From the NCBI GenBank assembly GCA_033807775.1, contig CM066327.1, positions 74,158,795-74,222,794 on the forward strand: a stretch of DNA of 64,000 bases, read 5' to 3'. The notes below the pieces were generated by a model. The model did not search any database, had not been told where the DNA came from, and saw only the letters and a list, made by a program, of their open reading frames with translations. Below, piece after piece: positions 20,203-29,870 of this stretch. This stretch comes from Saussurea involucrata. Taxonomy: Eukaryota > Streptophyta > Magnoliopsida > Asterales > Asteraceae. The first letter of the stretch is position 1; each line of letters starts with the position of its first letter. The position numbers were made by a program, and so were the translations under genes.

Positions 20203-21891
20203 CTAACCAAAGTGAGGTGGAGAGTGGGCAGGAATGTGGGCACTCTCATTCAGAAAATGCTTCACCCTTTGCCCATTGACTTTGAAGATTTGACCAGATT
20301 GTGAGGACTTCAGCTCCACTGTTCCAAAAGGACTTACCTTGACCACAGTGTAAGACTCTTTCCATCGTGATTTTAAATTTTCCGGAAACATCCTTAACCT
20401 TGAATTAAAAAGTAGCACTTTTTGTCCCTCCCCAAACTCTCCATGAGTGATTTTTTGGTCAGGCCACCACTTGATCTTCTCCTTGTTGGTTTTTGCATTT
20501 ATGTAGGAGTGATGACAGAGTTCTTCTAACTCATTGAGGTAGGCATATTTTAAGTGGGAAGGCAATGGCTTCAAATTCAAGTCAGGGGGATTTTTGAATG
20601 GTAGTTTGACATGTCTATCTTTGAAATCTAGCTGCTCAAAAGCTGCCAAGATCTCGTTACACTCATCCTCAAAAGTGTCATCACTCTCAGATTCAGAGTG
20701 CTCACTATCACTCCTCACTGTGGGAACTGTTTCAAGACGGTGGGTTCCATTAATCGAACTCAAAGCAAAACAGTCTTCGGTTTCCATATACTTGAGGGCC
20801 TTGAAGACATTGAAAGTTACCTCTTGGTCATTAACCCGCATCGTGAGTTCTCCTTTGTGCACATCAATCAAAGTACGTCCGGTTGCAAGAAACGGACGCC
20901 CTAAGATGATTGGGATTTCTTTATCGGCCTCATAATCTAGAACTAGAAAATCGGCGGGGAAGATAAATTTATCCACTTGGACCAAAACGTCTTCTATTTT
21001 TCCCTTGGGATAGGCAATGGACCGGTCGGCTAGTTGTAAAGTCACGGTTGTGGGTCTAGCCTCTCCAATACCTAATCTGTTAAAAATGGACAGCGGCATC
21101 AAATTGACACTAGCTCCTAAATCACAGAGTGCTTGACCTACTTCTTGTCCTCCTATTATGCATGGAATGGTGAAACTACCCGGGTCTTTCAACTTAGGTG
21201 GAATCTTGCTAGTAAGGAGTGCACTACATTCCTCGGTCAAAGCCACAGTTTCAAACTCACCCAACTTTCTCTTTTTGTTCAAAATATCCTTTAAAAATTT
21301 AACATAGCTTGGCATTTGCTCGAGAGCTTCTACCAAGGGTATGTTAATATGAAGTTGTTTAAAAATGTCTAAGAATTTTTTAAATTGAACATCGACATTT
21401 TTAGGCTTCATTCTTTGAGGAAAAGGGATACTTCGTGGGTCAATTTGAGTTTGCTGAGGTATTGGCTTTGGAAAAGTAGGCTTTGGAACAGGTCCAAAAG
21501 TGGGAAGGTCAGGGATGTCGGTCCTCACTGTGGGGACCACAGTGACCTGAGGAGTGCCCACTGTGGGAACCACAGTGGGTACTCGAGGCGAATCATCAGA
21601 CTCAAAAACGATAACTTTCAGATCCTTTCCACTCCTAAGAGTTATGGACTTGACATGTTCTGGTCCTTTTCCTATCACCCTAGCTTGTTCGGTATCACTA
21701 GGTAACGTTCCTGGTGGTCTATTCTTAACTTCAACGGCTAGTTGTCCTACTTGAGTCTCTATATTTCTAATGGCTGCTTGAGTTTGATTCATAAAACCCT
21801 TGAGAATTGATTCAAGTGACTGTTGGGTCTCAGCGGGTTGAGTAGATCGTGGTTGGTATGGTTGTGAGGACTGCCCACTGTGATGTGAGGA
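20203..21891 (-). CDS. E5 protease fused in frame to the integrase C-terminus
   Basis: Same frame as gag, after an in-frame TAG; the first ATG is at 21792. An N-terminal helix (AAIRNIETQVGQLAVEVKNRP) follows the Athila gag-PR linker pattern. The protease has ALCDLGASVNLMPLSIF (D-L-G-A-S active site, usual for Athila) and IPIILGRPFLATGRTLIDV. After the pre-RT motif PPDLNLKPLPSHLKYAYL the protein jumps to HHSYINAKTNKEK and then FGEGQKVLLFNSRLRMFP ... FKVNGQRVKHFL, which is the end of an Athila integrase. The join is near 20515. RT, RNase H and the DDE core are deleted without losing frame, so the product is a gag-PR-INT-tail polyprotein. Confidence 0.85.
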   Translation of the reverse strand, partial: SSHHSGQSSQPYQPRSTQPAETQQSLESILKGFMNQTQAAIRNIETQVGQLAVEVKNRPPGTLPSDTEQARVIGKGPEHVKSITLRSGKDLKVIVFESDDSPRVPTVVPTVGTPQVTVVPTVRTDIPDLPTFGPVPKPTFPKPIPQQTQIDPRSIPFPQRMKPKNVDVQFKKFLDIFKQLHINIPLVEALEQMPSYVKFLKDILNKKRKLGEFETVALTEECSALLTSKIPPKLKDPGSFTIPCIIGGQEVGQALCDLGASVNLMPLSIFNRLGIGEARPTTVTLQLADRSIAYPKGKIEDVLVQVDKFIFPADFLVLDYEADKEIPIILGRPFLATGRTLIDVHKGELTMRVNDQEVTFNVFKALKYMETEDCFALSSINGTHRLETVPTVRSDSEHSESESDDTFEDECNEILAAFEQLDFKDRHVKLPFKNPPDLNLKPLPSHLKYAYLNELEELCHHSYINAKTNKEKIKWWPDQKITHGEFGEGQKVLLFNSRLRMFPENLKSRWKESYTVVKVSPFGTVELKSSQSGQIFKVNGQRVKHFLNESAHIPAHSPPHFG

Positions 21892-21935
21892 CTACCCACT
21901 GTGATGTGGGGACTGCCCACTGTGATGTTGCTGAA
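21868..21935. repeat. Three 24-bp units built on CCCACTGTGATG
   Basis: Three tandem copies of GGACTRCCCACTGTGATGTG. In the gag frame each gives HHSGQS. The middle one carries the TAG stop. Confidence 0.85.
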
Positions 21936-23097
21936 ATCCAGGGGGATTGTATGGTCTTTGCTGGATATGACTCGGCCCTTGGGGTTGGAGTCCTTGATTA
22001 CCAGACCAAGAGAAATTCGGATGATTTCTCCAACCTGGATTATAAGTCTGCGAATAAGGGTTGTTCCTCGGATTGGTTCCTATAACATTAACAGATTCGG
22101 GATTTGCTGGACAAAAATCAAAAACATGCTCCTCTCCACAAAGGGAGCAGTTATCAGCGAGATGGGTTGTGGAATTGACTTGGCCTCGATTTTGATTTAA
22201 AACGAATTTTGTCAAGGCCACTAATTGTGCATTCATGGTTTTGAGTGCTTCGGAATCGATGGTGTTGGTTTTTGGCATGGGTGCTCTAGGATTTGACCAT
22301 TCGGTATTGTTGTTGGACACTTTTTCTAAGATTTGATATCCTTCGTTGTAGGTCATACTCGTAAATGTTCCACCAGCTGTTGCATCTAAGATGATTTTGG
22401 CTGCATTGGAAAGACCATTGTAAAAGGTCTCCAATTGAATGCAATGTGGGATGCCATGATGTGGGCACTTCCGAAGTAAATCTTTAAATCGTTCCCATGC
22501 ATCCGAAACAGCCTCATCTTCCTCTTGCCTAAACAAAATTATATCATTTCGAAACCTAACATTCCTTGTTGGAGGAAAGTATTTTTGCAAAAATCTATCG
22601 GCAAGCTCTTGCCAAGTGGTTATCGAGTGAGGTGCATGTGCGTTCAGCCAAGACTTTGCCTTGTCCCTTAATGAAAAAGGGAAAAGCCTTAGTCTTAATG
22701 CCTCATCACTAACACCTTGCAACTGAAAGGAATCGGTCATTTCTAAAAACGATTTTAAGTGTGAGTGCGGATCCTCAGATGGTGATCCTCCAAATTGACC
22801 CATGGCTTGGATCATTTGAAACATCACCGGTTTGAGTTCAAAATGATTTGCAACAATATTGGGTCTTAAAATCCCGGAGCTTAAATCACCAACTCCGGAA
22901 GTAGCATAGTCCCGTATTTTTCGATCCTTGCTATCGGAAATCGTGATTGTGGTCTCCACTACAGGTGGCGGTATTGCAGCCATGTTCACAGTGGGGATCA
23001 CAGGGGGTTGTCGATTTCTGTTTATGCGTCTTCTTCGAAAAGTTTTCTCTATTTCAAGATCGATTGGTAACAAAGGTCCGTGTTGTTGCCTTGGCAT
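21892..23097 (-). CDS. E5 gag
   Basis: Athila-type gag. ATG 23097 (MPRQQHGPLLPIDLEIEK) is chosen because the upstream open stretch has no ATG and Athila gag proteins start in this style. The capsid domain spans about residues 75-260 (DPHSHLKSFLEMTDSF, LRLRLFPFSLRDKAKSWL, ADRFLQKYFPPTRN, LLRKCPHHGIPHCIQLETFY). A zinc knuckle CSLCGEEHVFDFC follows, then a Gln/Pro/His-rich tail. The tail holds HHSGQSPHHSG, encoded by tandem 24-bp units built on CATCACAGTGGG. The frame ends at a TAG where the neighbouring unit has CAG, so one C-to-T change separates gag from the downstream protease. Confidence 0.88.
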   Translation of the reverse strand: MPRQQHGPLLPIDLEIEKTFRRRRINRNRQPPVIPTVNMAAIPPPVVETTITISDSKDRKIRDYATSGVGDLSSGILRPNIVANHFELKPVMFQMIQAMGQFGGSPSEDPHSHLKSFLEMTDSFQLQGVSDEALRLRLFPFSLRDKAKSWLNAHAPHSITTWQELADRFLQKYFPPTRNVRFRNDIILFRQEEDEAVSDAWERFKDLLRKCPHHGIPHCIQLETFYNGLSNAAKIILDATAGGTFTSMTYNEGYQILEKVSNNNTEWSNPRAPMPKTNTIDSEALKTMNAQLVALTKFVLNQNRGQVNSTTHLADNCSLCGEEHVFDFCPANPESVNVIGTNPRNNPYSQTYNPGWRNHPNFSWSGNQGLQPQGPSHIQQRPYNPPGFQQHHSGQSPHHSG

Positions 23098-23175
23098 GCA
23101 ACACAAAAAGCTTAGAAAAACGAGTTACTCGGGCTCGAACAAAAACTAATGTCTTGAGATTTAAAATCACGCCAG

Positions 23176-23193
23176 TCCCCGGCAACGGCGCCA
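23176..23193 (-). promoter_or_regulatory. E5 primer-binding site (tRNA-Asp type)
   Basis: On the plus strand reads TCCCCGGCAACGGCGCCA, which matches the 3' end of plant tRNA-Asp including CCA, so the element RNA can pair with that tRNA. It is separated from the LTR by six bases. This PBS is typical of Athila. Confidence 0.88.
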
Positions 23194-23199
23194 AAAACT

Positions 23200-24798
23200 T
23201 GGTACGAGTGAAATGTGGTGCTTAAATCGCAGTGGTTTGCAAACTGTCCACAGTGGGGAGTGCAAGTGTACACTGTCCACTATGATCGTCACAGCAAGTA
23301 ATAGTTGGTAAAATACCAGAATCGAATCCACAGAGACTGGACAATCAAGACAATACGGTTCTCATGAGCTCCTTTTACAAGTTTCAACTAGAGAGGAAAA
23401 TAATACTTGGTTTTGGTTTGGTAAAATAGCTACTTGAAACGATTTACTAAATGTTAAAAAGGAGGAATGTAGGTTGGATTTTCCCTAGATTTTATCTCAA
23501 ATACTCGGTCCTTAGAATGATCCTCGTATTTGTGGTGGACATTTTCGCTAGAAAAGCCCGGTTACAAAAATACTCACACCGTTAGATAAAAATCCCATAC
23601 TCTTAGTACTTGTTGTTTTGTCAATGGTAATCTCTAAATGGACCTTTTCAGGCCTCGATGGAATGTGTAGAGACAAATACTCTAAGTGTTTTTAATACAC
23701 AAATTAGCTTGCCTACTACTCCAGTGGGCAGAGATTAGCTCACTATGCTGACCTCACTTTCGTAAGTGTCATAAGAATTCTTTCGAATCCCCTAGCATCA
23801 TTCAAGCTCGTGTCACTGCGTTCTACTCATTTCTAAGTTAAGAACTAGACTTTTAGATCCTTGCAAGTGATCGGCTTGTTCGCATCTTTGGGTAAATATC
23901 GAGAGTGAATGACCAAAACAATAAATATTCTAAGTATAAAGATTACTCAAGCATTTTCTATAAAATCCAGGTACTTCTCCTTCCTACATCCCAAAGGATG
24001 CTTAGCCTAACATTTCCGAAGTAAAGAAAACAAAAGATGAAGATTTGCACATAATAAAACTGAAAGTGGATTGAATAGTGCTCACAGTGGGGAACGAGAA
24101 TTCGTCCCTGTCCACTGTGCTTTACGAACTACAATTAACTAGGAAAGGAAATTACAGAAATTAAAGCTAAGTTAATGCAGTAATTAAAAGACTAAAACTA
24201 ATGTGGTAGATGAGAGAAATTAAAGCTATATTCTTAACCCAAGATGATTGTAAGAATGCTAGATTGATCTTTAATAAATGAACCCAAGTGCTCCTTTATA
24301 TACTAGAGGAAAGACTTGGATATTACACAAAAGAGATGAGTCTTCCAATGGGTAAAAACTGCTGTATAATGGCAGAAATCAGCCCCTTGTGCAAACCTAT
24401 TACCCAATGGATCCTTCTCCAAGTCAATTTCCAAGTACATAAAGGAGTACTTGTTGCAATCTTATATGTAGATATCATTTTGTACTTCCTCCAGCCATTT
24501 CCCTGTCAATGAACCTTCTTCTTCCAGAAAATTAGATCCCAACTAATAGTTTCTTTTGTCTTTCTTGATCAGCTCGAATAGTGGGCAGCCGGAGTGGGCA
24601 CAACAGTGGTCACTGCAGGATAAAACGTGAAAAACACCCAAATTCCACCAAATAGTTCATTAAATACTATGGTTCACTCCTTTTGCTCATTTTCGAGAAT
24701 TATAATAAGAATGGGGGTTTTTAGAAGTGAAATGGCTAAAATTGACAAAATAAAGTAGGAAAAACAAGGAAATAATAACTCTAAAAATAGAGTTATCA
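23200..24798 (-). repeat. E5 5' LTR (1599 bp)
   Basis: Partner of 15057-16655. Same length, about 8 substitutions by eye and no indels seen. Ends are TG...CA in element direction. Confidence 0.95.
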
Positions 24799-24803
24799 GA
24801 AGC

Positions 24804-26234
24804 GCTCAAGAGGTGGCTGTCTTGGAGGAAAATGCAAAGCGGGAAAGAGTGTCGGGGGAAATCTCGAATTTTGTTCGTGATAGTCGGGGGTTGTTAACTC
24901 GACATGGTAGGGTTTGGGTTCCATTTATCGGTGGGAACCGGCAGGTACTAATGGATGAGGCGCATAAGTCCAAGTTCTCGATTCACCCGGGGGCTACAAA
25001 GATGTACAGGGACTTGCGCGAAGGTTACTGGTGGCCCGACATGAAGCGGGATGTTGCTAGATGTGTTGAGGTATGTATGACCTGTCGGAAGGTCAAAGCG
25101 GAACATCAACTACCTCATGGTAAATTGCAACCGTTGGAGGTCCCGGTTTGGAAATGGGAAGAGATTACCATGGACTTCATAACGAAACTCCCAAGGACTC
25201 CCCGTGGGAACGATGCCATTTGGGTGATCATTGACCGTCTGACCAAGAGTGCACACTTCTTGGCCATCAGAGAGAGCTCCTCGGCGGAGAAACTTGCGGA
25301 GGTGTTTGTGCGTGAGATCGTGGCCAGGCACGGGGTGCCAGTTTCGATTGTCTCCAACAGGGATACTCGTTTTACCTCTCGGTTTTGGGAGAAGTTCCAG
25401 TCGGAGATGGGTACACGGTTACACTTTAGCACGGCCTTTCATCCACAGACGGACGGGCATAGCGAGCGAACCATTCAGACCCTCGAGGATATGCTTCGAG
25501 CTTGTGTCATCGATTTTGGAGGTAGTTGGGATCAGTACCTACCTTTGGCGGAATTTTCCTACAACAATAGCTACCACTCTAGTATTGGCATGCCGCCATA
25601 CGAGTTGTTGTACGGTAGGAAATGCAGGACGCCCGTTTGTTGGGGCGAGGTTGGGCACCGGGTGTTAGGGAGTACTGACATCGTGTTGAAGACGACCGAG
25701 GCAATTCAGATGGTGCGGGACCGTTTGGTTACTGCACAGAGTCGGCAGAAGAGCTACGCCGACAAAAGGCGATCCGACTTGGAGTTTCAGGTGGGTGATT
25801 TTGTATTGTTGAAGGTTTCACCCTGGAAAGGGGTGATCCGGTTTCGTAAGCGGGGGAAGCTAGGGCCTCGTTATATTGGGCCTTACCGGATCATCGCCCG
25901 CGTGGGGAAAGTGGCTTACCGGTTGGAGCTACCGGAGGAACTGAACTTGATTCACAACACCTTCCACGTTTCGCAATTGCGGAAGTGTGTGATGGATGAG
26001 TCTGCAGTAGTACCGCTCGAAGATATTCAGATCGACGAGCGGCTTAATTACGTGGAAAAGCCAGTTGCTATTCTTGACAGGAGGACGAGAACCTCGCGGA
26101 ACAAGGTTGTTGGTTTGGTGAAGGTTCAATGGAGACACCGAAAGGGTTCCGAGTGGACTTGGGAACCTGAAGCGGAGATGCGAGAGAATTATCCGGAGCT
26201 GTTTGCGGGTGTAGACTTCGGGGACGAAGTCTAA
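24804..26234 (+). CDS. E4 integrase with chromodomain
   Basis: Continues E4 pol after the E5 insertion; the open part has no ATG of its own because it is the middle of a polyprotein. The N-terminal zinc-binding HHCC domain includes the last pair CMTC (VCMTCRKVKAEHQLPHG). In the DDE core the first Asp is in ITMDFITKLPRTPRGN, the second in SNRDTRFTSRFW and the Glu in HSERTIQTLEDMLRACV. The C-terminal GPY/F-type segment is KLGPRYIGPYRIIARVGKVA. The final chromodomain has VKVQWRHRKGSEWTWEPEAE. Integrase joins cDNA to the chromosome and the chromodomain biases target choice. This part is uninterrupted, about 476 codons, and ends with TAA shortly before the PPT. Confidence 0.9.
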   Translation, partial: AQEVAVLEENAKRERVSGEISNFVRDSRGLLTRHGRVWVPFIGGNRQVLMDEAHKSKFSIHPGATKMYRDLREGYWWPDMKRDVARCVEVCMTCRKVKAEHQLPHGKLQPLEVPVWKWEEITMDFITKLPRTPRGNDAIWVIIDRLTKSAHFLAIRESSSAEKLAEVFVREIVARHGVPVSIVSNRDTRFTSRFWEKFQSEMGTRLHFSTAFHPQTDGHSERTIQTLEDMLRACVIDFGGSWDQYLPLAEFSYNNSYHSSIGMPPYELLYGRKCRTPVCWGEVGHRVLGSTDIVLKTTEAIQMVRDRLVTAQSRQKSYADKRRSDLEFQVGDFVLLKVSPWKGVIRFRKRGKLGPRYIGPYRIIARVGKVAYRLELPEELNLIHNTFHVSQLRKCVMDESAVVPLEDIQIDERLNYVEKPVAILDRRTRTSRNKVVGLVKVQWRHRKGSEWTWEPEAEMRENYPELFAGVDFGDEV

Positions 26235-26237
26235 TTC

Positions 26238-26251
26238 AAGCGGGGGAGAGT
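26238..26251 (+). promoter_or_regulatory. E4 polypurine tract
   Basis: AAGCGGGGGAGAG lies directly before the 3' LTR start, the plus-strand priming site. Confidence 0.85.
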
Positions 26252-28721
26252 TGTAAAGCCCGTGTCCCGGTATGGTTTTTAAAATTCTTAATGTATTTAT
26301 TTTTAAAGCGAGTCTTGTTAACGGAAGTTGTCAAAGGGAACCTTGAATGTTTTGTGTGGCAAACCTTACTCTCTTTTGCAATATTATAGAAATTCAGGGA
26401 CCAAAGGTGTCAAAGTGTTGAGCCTAGGGGCCAAATGTGGACAATGGAGGTGGTTGTGGTGTTGAACGGTCAAGGAAAGGGGGATCGACCCCCCCCCCCC
26501 CTCTTCCTCTTCTCGTCGGTTTCCATACGGCACCAACAAACAGCCCCTTTGTGTTGTTTGCTTGTTTTTCTCCATTGTTTTCAATTGCCAAGAGTGTGTT
26601 CGTGAGGGTGAGAAGCCGAGATAGGAAAAAGACGTGAGAGAGAGAAGTCGCCGGAGAAACGCCACCACGGTCGCCGGAGAACCACCGGTGTCAACATCCT
26701 TCGTCGGATAGGTCGAGAAGAAGGGATTGCAGGCACGGTTGCGGGTCGTCGTTGTAAGGTATGGTTCTCGTTACATTCGGTTTTCGTTTTTGGTTTCCGG
26801 CGAAAGGGTAGCGGCAGCGCCGCCGCCGTGCGCCGCCACTGTGGTGGCTGGGTGTCGGATGGTGGTGGTGGTAGTGTGAGTAATATATGTGCATGCGGTA
26901 ATGTGATCGAGAGAGTAGGGAGTTCGCGGCGGTTTGCGGTTCGTTTATTGCGTTTTGTCGAAGGACCGCCGCCGGCCGCCGCCGCCGGCCGCCACCGGCG
27001 ACTACCACTGCCTGAGGTGGCAGTGGGTGGTGCGTGGCTGTGTCCTGTTAATGACCATAGAGCCCTTTAAGTCGTGACTTAATCGATTAAGCCGATTCGA
27101 TAAAACCGTCGTTTCCTTATAATCATCATTTCATGTGAATAATCGTTCAGTCGCTGTTTTTGCGACGGCCATAACTTTCGCGTCATAACTCCGATTAAGC
27201 CGAAACTGGTACCCACGGTTCAAGTTCGGGGTCGGTCACGTTTTCTGTGTTTTAGCGGAAAACTGGTTCAGCCTCTAGCTAGGTGAAAAAGTGGTCGCAA
27301 GTTTGGTGTTTTGTCATTTTATGTGAATGACGATTTTCTGCCACTGTTTTGTCGTGGCCGTAACTTTTTACTCGTAACTTGGATTGAAATGAAATCGGTG
27401 GCCGAAGTTCACTAATCGAGTCAGGGAAGTTTTTCGTGTTTTGCCGAAAATTTGTTTAAGCCTGTAGCTGGGCCGTATGGGGCTGTTTATACAACCTGGT
27501 CCGAAAAACTTCCAGCTTTCTGTCCCTGTTTTGTTTTATGCATAACTTTTGCTTGGAATGTCGGTTTGGGATGGGACTGGTGCCAAAAGTTTTGTTTCGG
27601 AGTCTATTAAGTTTCCTCTGTTTTGCAGAAAGACCAATTCGGACCATAGCTAGGGCGAAGTTGCCATGTTGTACTGAAAGGTCCGGGTGTTCGCTGTTCT
27701 GCGAAGCATTCTTGTAAAATCCATAGTAAATTATAGAAAAATCGTTAGGACGCGTGCGATACGTCCCTGAAATCGTAAGACTTAGAACTTGGTAATTATG
27801 GATTTGGATTTCGGTATTTATCAGTTTTAAGGGGATAAAAAAGGTCCCGAACAGACCCGTACTTTTTAATAAAAAGCTGGAATATTTAGTCTTTTGAAAA
27901 CTAGTAAACGTGTTATGGGTCGGGACTTTCCTTTGACTTTTTATACGTATTTAGGTGGGAAAAAGTGAAGAAGATTGCCGTGTTGGTGTTGCGATCCGTG
28001 AGCACATTGCTTAGCCTTGAGGTGAGTTCTCTCACCGCGTAGTTAGGAGTTTCATGTATGTTGTTCTTTTGTGTTACGTGTTATTACGTGTATTTATGTG
28101 CTTACATGAACTAGTTGGGATGTGATAAATGGTTGTGATTTGTTAAATTCGTATGTGGAATATTTATGCATGTGTACACCTCGGTGGGACTGAGGGGCTC
28201 GGTGGGACCGAGGGCTTGGTGGGACTAAGCTAGTACAGCAATCTTTACTCGGTGGGACCGAGGGCTCGGTGGGACTGAGCTTGTATTAATGTATTTTGTG
28301 TACTCGGTGGGACCGAGGTTCGTACTTATATAATATTCCTTATGTGGTTTGATATTCGTGGTGATGGTGATGTTGCCTACTTGCGAGTAGGGGTGATATG
28401 CGTGGGATTGCTACCTACGTGTGTGGTTGGATTCACTAAGCGTTTAGCTTACCCTTTCCCAATATGTTGTTATTTCAGGTGCGGGCGGCAGTCGGGCGTG
28501 ACCGTACACACATCAAGCGCGGAATATCAAAGATTGTTAAACTTTCACTTTCGAACCCTTTGAACTTAATTATGTAATTTTCCGCTGCATAAACTTTGTT
28601 GACGGTTTGAGTCAACGACGTTAATTTCAGTTAAGACGTGAATTACTAAATTATGGTTGTTTTATAATGAAATGTATGTTTTAAAAATTTTAAATTTCCT
28701 TGTAATTTTTGGGACGTTACA
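26252..28721 (+). repeat. E4 3' LTR (2470 bp)
   Basis: Starts TGTAAAGCCCG, ends GGGACGTTACA. Lacks the 584-bp insertion of the 5' LTR. By eye about 1.7% different from it. Confidence 0.93.
28189..28318 (+). repeat. Array of six CTCGGTGGGACCGAG hairpin units, E4 3' LTR
   Basis: Same six units and spacing as in the 5' LTR. The fourth unit here pairs perfectly (ACCGAG), which suggests the 5' copy mutated. Confidence 0.85.
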
Positions 28722-28726
28722 GTTTT

Positions 28727-28900
28727 GTGTATTTATTTAATAATTTTTGTCTGTATTTCGCTCTTATGCTTGTTTCTTTCGTGTGTTTCTTTTCGTCATT
28801 ATTTTTGTGTTTCAAATTCCCGGGCTACTAACTTGTTTTTCTGAAGGGTGTCCACCAAAGTCCAAGTCACCAAGACAAGTTTCCCCAATTGTTGAAAACT
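28727..28900 (+). other. E3 3' untranslated region, continued
   Basis: Continues the copia sequence cut by E4. No coding region; T-rich. Confidence 0.55.
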
Positions 28901-29118
28901 TGAGGGGGAGCTAAACTCGATTTGTGAAAGGTTTAAGTGAAAAAGTAACTTTGGTAACTTTAAGGAGGGGAGAAAAGACATTTTTCACATGTTGAGGGGA
29001 AGAAAGGTAAATTTGAAAAGTTGAGGGGGAGAACTGTAAATTTGCAAAGTTGAGGGAACATATGCAAATTTTTAAAGTTGAGGGGGAGAAATGATCTTTT
29101 CTGAACTTGAGGGGGAGC
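28901..29118 (+). repeat. Multiple polypurine tracts of E3 (TTGAGGGGGAG array)
   Basis: Seven related purine tracts occur about every 30 bases (near 28900, 28962, 28992, 29020, 29050, 29078 and 29107), mostly AAAGTTGAGGGGGAGAA-like. Repeated PPTs upstream of the 3' LTR are a described feature of Sireviruses, which supports placing E3 in that copia lineage. Confidence 0.7.
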
Positions 29119-29264
29119 ATTGTATTTTTAAACACTTAAAGGGTTGAAAATAAGTTTTCTTTAATCTTCGGGGGTATTTTTTGCAAATCTCTTAAAGTTG
29201 AGATAAGTCGGGACCGGGAGAGGGAAACAATCCGCTACCGGGACTCACTCCTGGTACGGGCCGG

Positions 29265-29273
29265 TATATAAAT
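29265..29273 (+). promoter_or_regulatory. TATA box in the probable E3 LTR
   Basis: TATATAAAT within CCGGTATATAAATCGG, about 65 bases into the probable LTR. Confidence 0.45.
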
Positions 29274-29639
29274 CGGTTTGAGTTTGGTTTAAATTCACAA
29301 TTTCAATCTTTGCGCTCAAATCCTCTCCTGACCAACTTCTTCTCACATTCACCTCCCATCCTCTGATTTTGCTCTGATCGGTCTCAGATCTTCACTCCGA
29401 TTACCGGGTTTGTTTTCTAAACTTCAAATAATCGGTATTTATGGCTCGAAATAAATCAATCAGAGGTGAAAATCGATTGATTTGATTGACTTTTCATGAT
29501 CGGCGCCGCTAGGGTTAGATAACCCTTCGGTTCACTAAAATTTCTTCAAATCGACTATGCCTTGCTTGTTTTCGCAAGTTTTTATGGGTGTATACTCAAA
29601 ATCGACATCCTGTTGGGAGACGATTGTGCTCGATTTGGA

Positions 29640-29870
29640 CTCTATCTTGACCGAAACCCCGTTCTTGGGTTTCCCGGAGTCGGTTCCGAGGTTGCGTTGT
29701 CCCAGGATCGTCTACCGGGATGGGACGACTCCCGATGCCAGTCCCGGTACGGGTGGCTTCCGGGTTGGATCCCGATCCCGGTTTCTACCGGTTCCGGATC
29801 TTGTCCCGGTTCCAGCTTCTGGTTTCTGCCGTTTCCCGGTTCTGGTTTTTGGATGTTCCGGGAGTATGCT
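29640..29870. repeat. Cluster of CCCGGT/ACCGGG words
   Basis: About ten copies of CCCGGT, ACCGGG, TTCCGG and close variants in 230 bases, with more at 29205-29265. Several pair as inverted repeats (CCCGGTACGGG). Conserved short motifs in LTRs are described for Sireviruses; whether these are the same I cannot say. Confidence 0.6.

Larger units (their letters stand above)
15057..24798 (-). mobile_element. E5: non-autonomous Athila-like Ty3/gypsy element
   Basis: Complete, 9742 bp, minus strand. The two LTRs are 1599 bp each and differ at about 8 sites by eye (0.5%), so the insertion is young. The PBS is complementary to the 3' end of tRNA-Asp, as in Athila. In its own direction the order is 5' LTR, PBS, gag-protease fused to the integrase C-terminus, env-like ORF, PPT, 3' LTR. 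RT, RNase H and the integrase core are absent, so movement needed proteins from elsewhere. The 7-mer CACTGTG/CACAGTG is strongly over-represented along its whole length. Confidence 0.93.
8157..28721 (+). mobile_element. E4: Tekay-like chromovirus (Ty3/gypsy), interrupted by E5
   Basis: Complete from LTR to LTR with a GTTTT duplication. It has two long LTRs, an initiator-Met PBS, one gag-pol frame and a chromodomain at the end of integrase, which points to the Tekay/Del chromoviruses. Taking out E5 (15057-24798) and one GAAGC copy rejoins pol in frame. Defects: an in-frame TGA at 13324, a one-base deletion near 14930, a changed protease motif and the E5 insertion. By eye the LTRs differ at about 42 sites over 2.46 kb (about 1.7%). 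Confidence 0.9.

Noticed and set aside
23176..23193. tRNA genes at the PBS sites
   Set aside because: Only the 3' end of a tRNA is matched, next to LTR ends. No tRNA body is present, so these are primer-binding sites.
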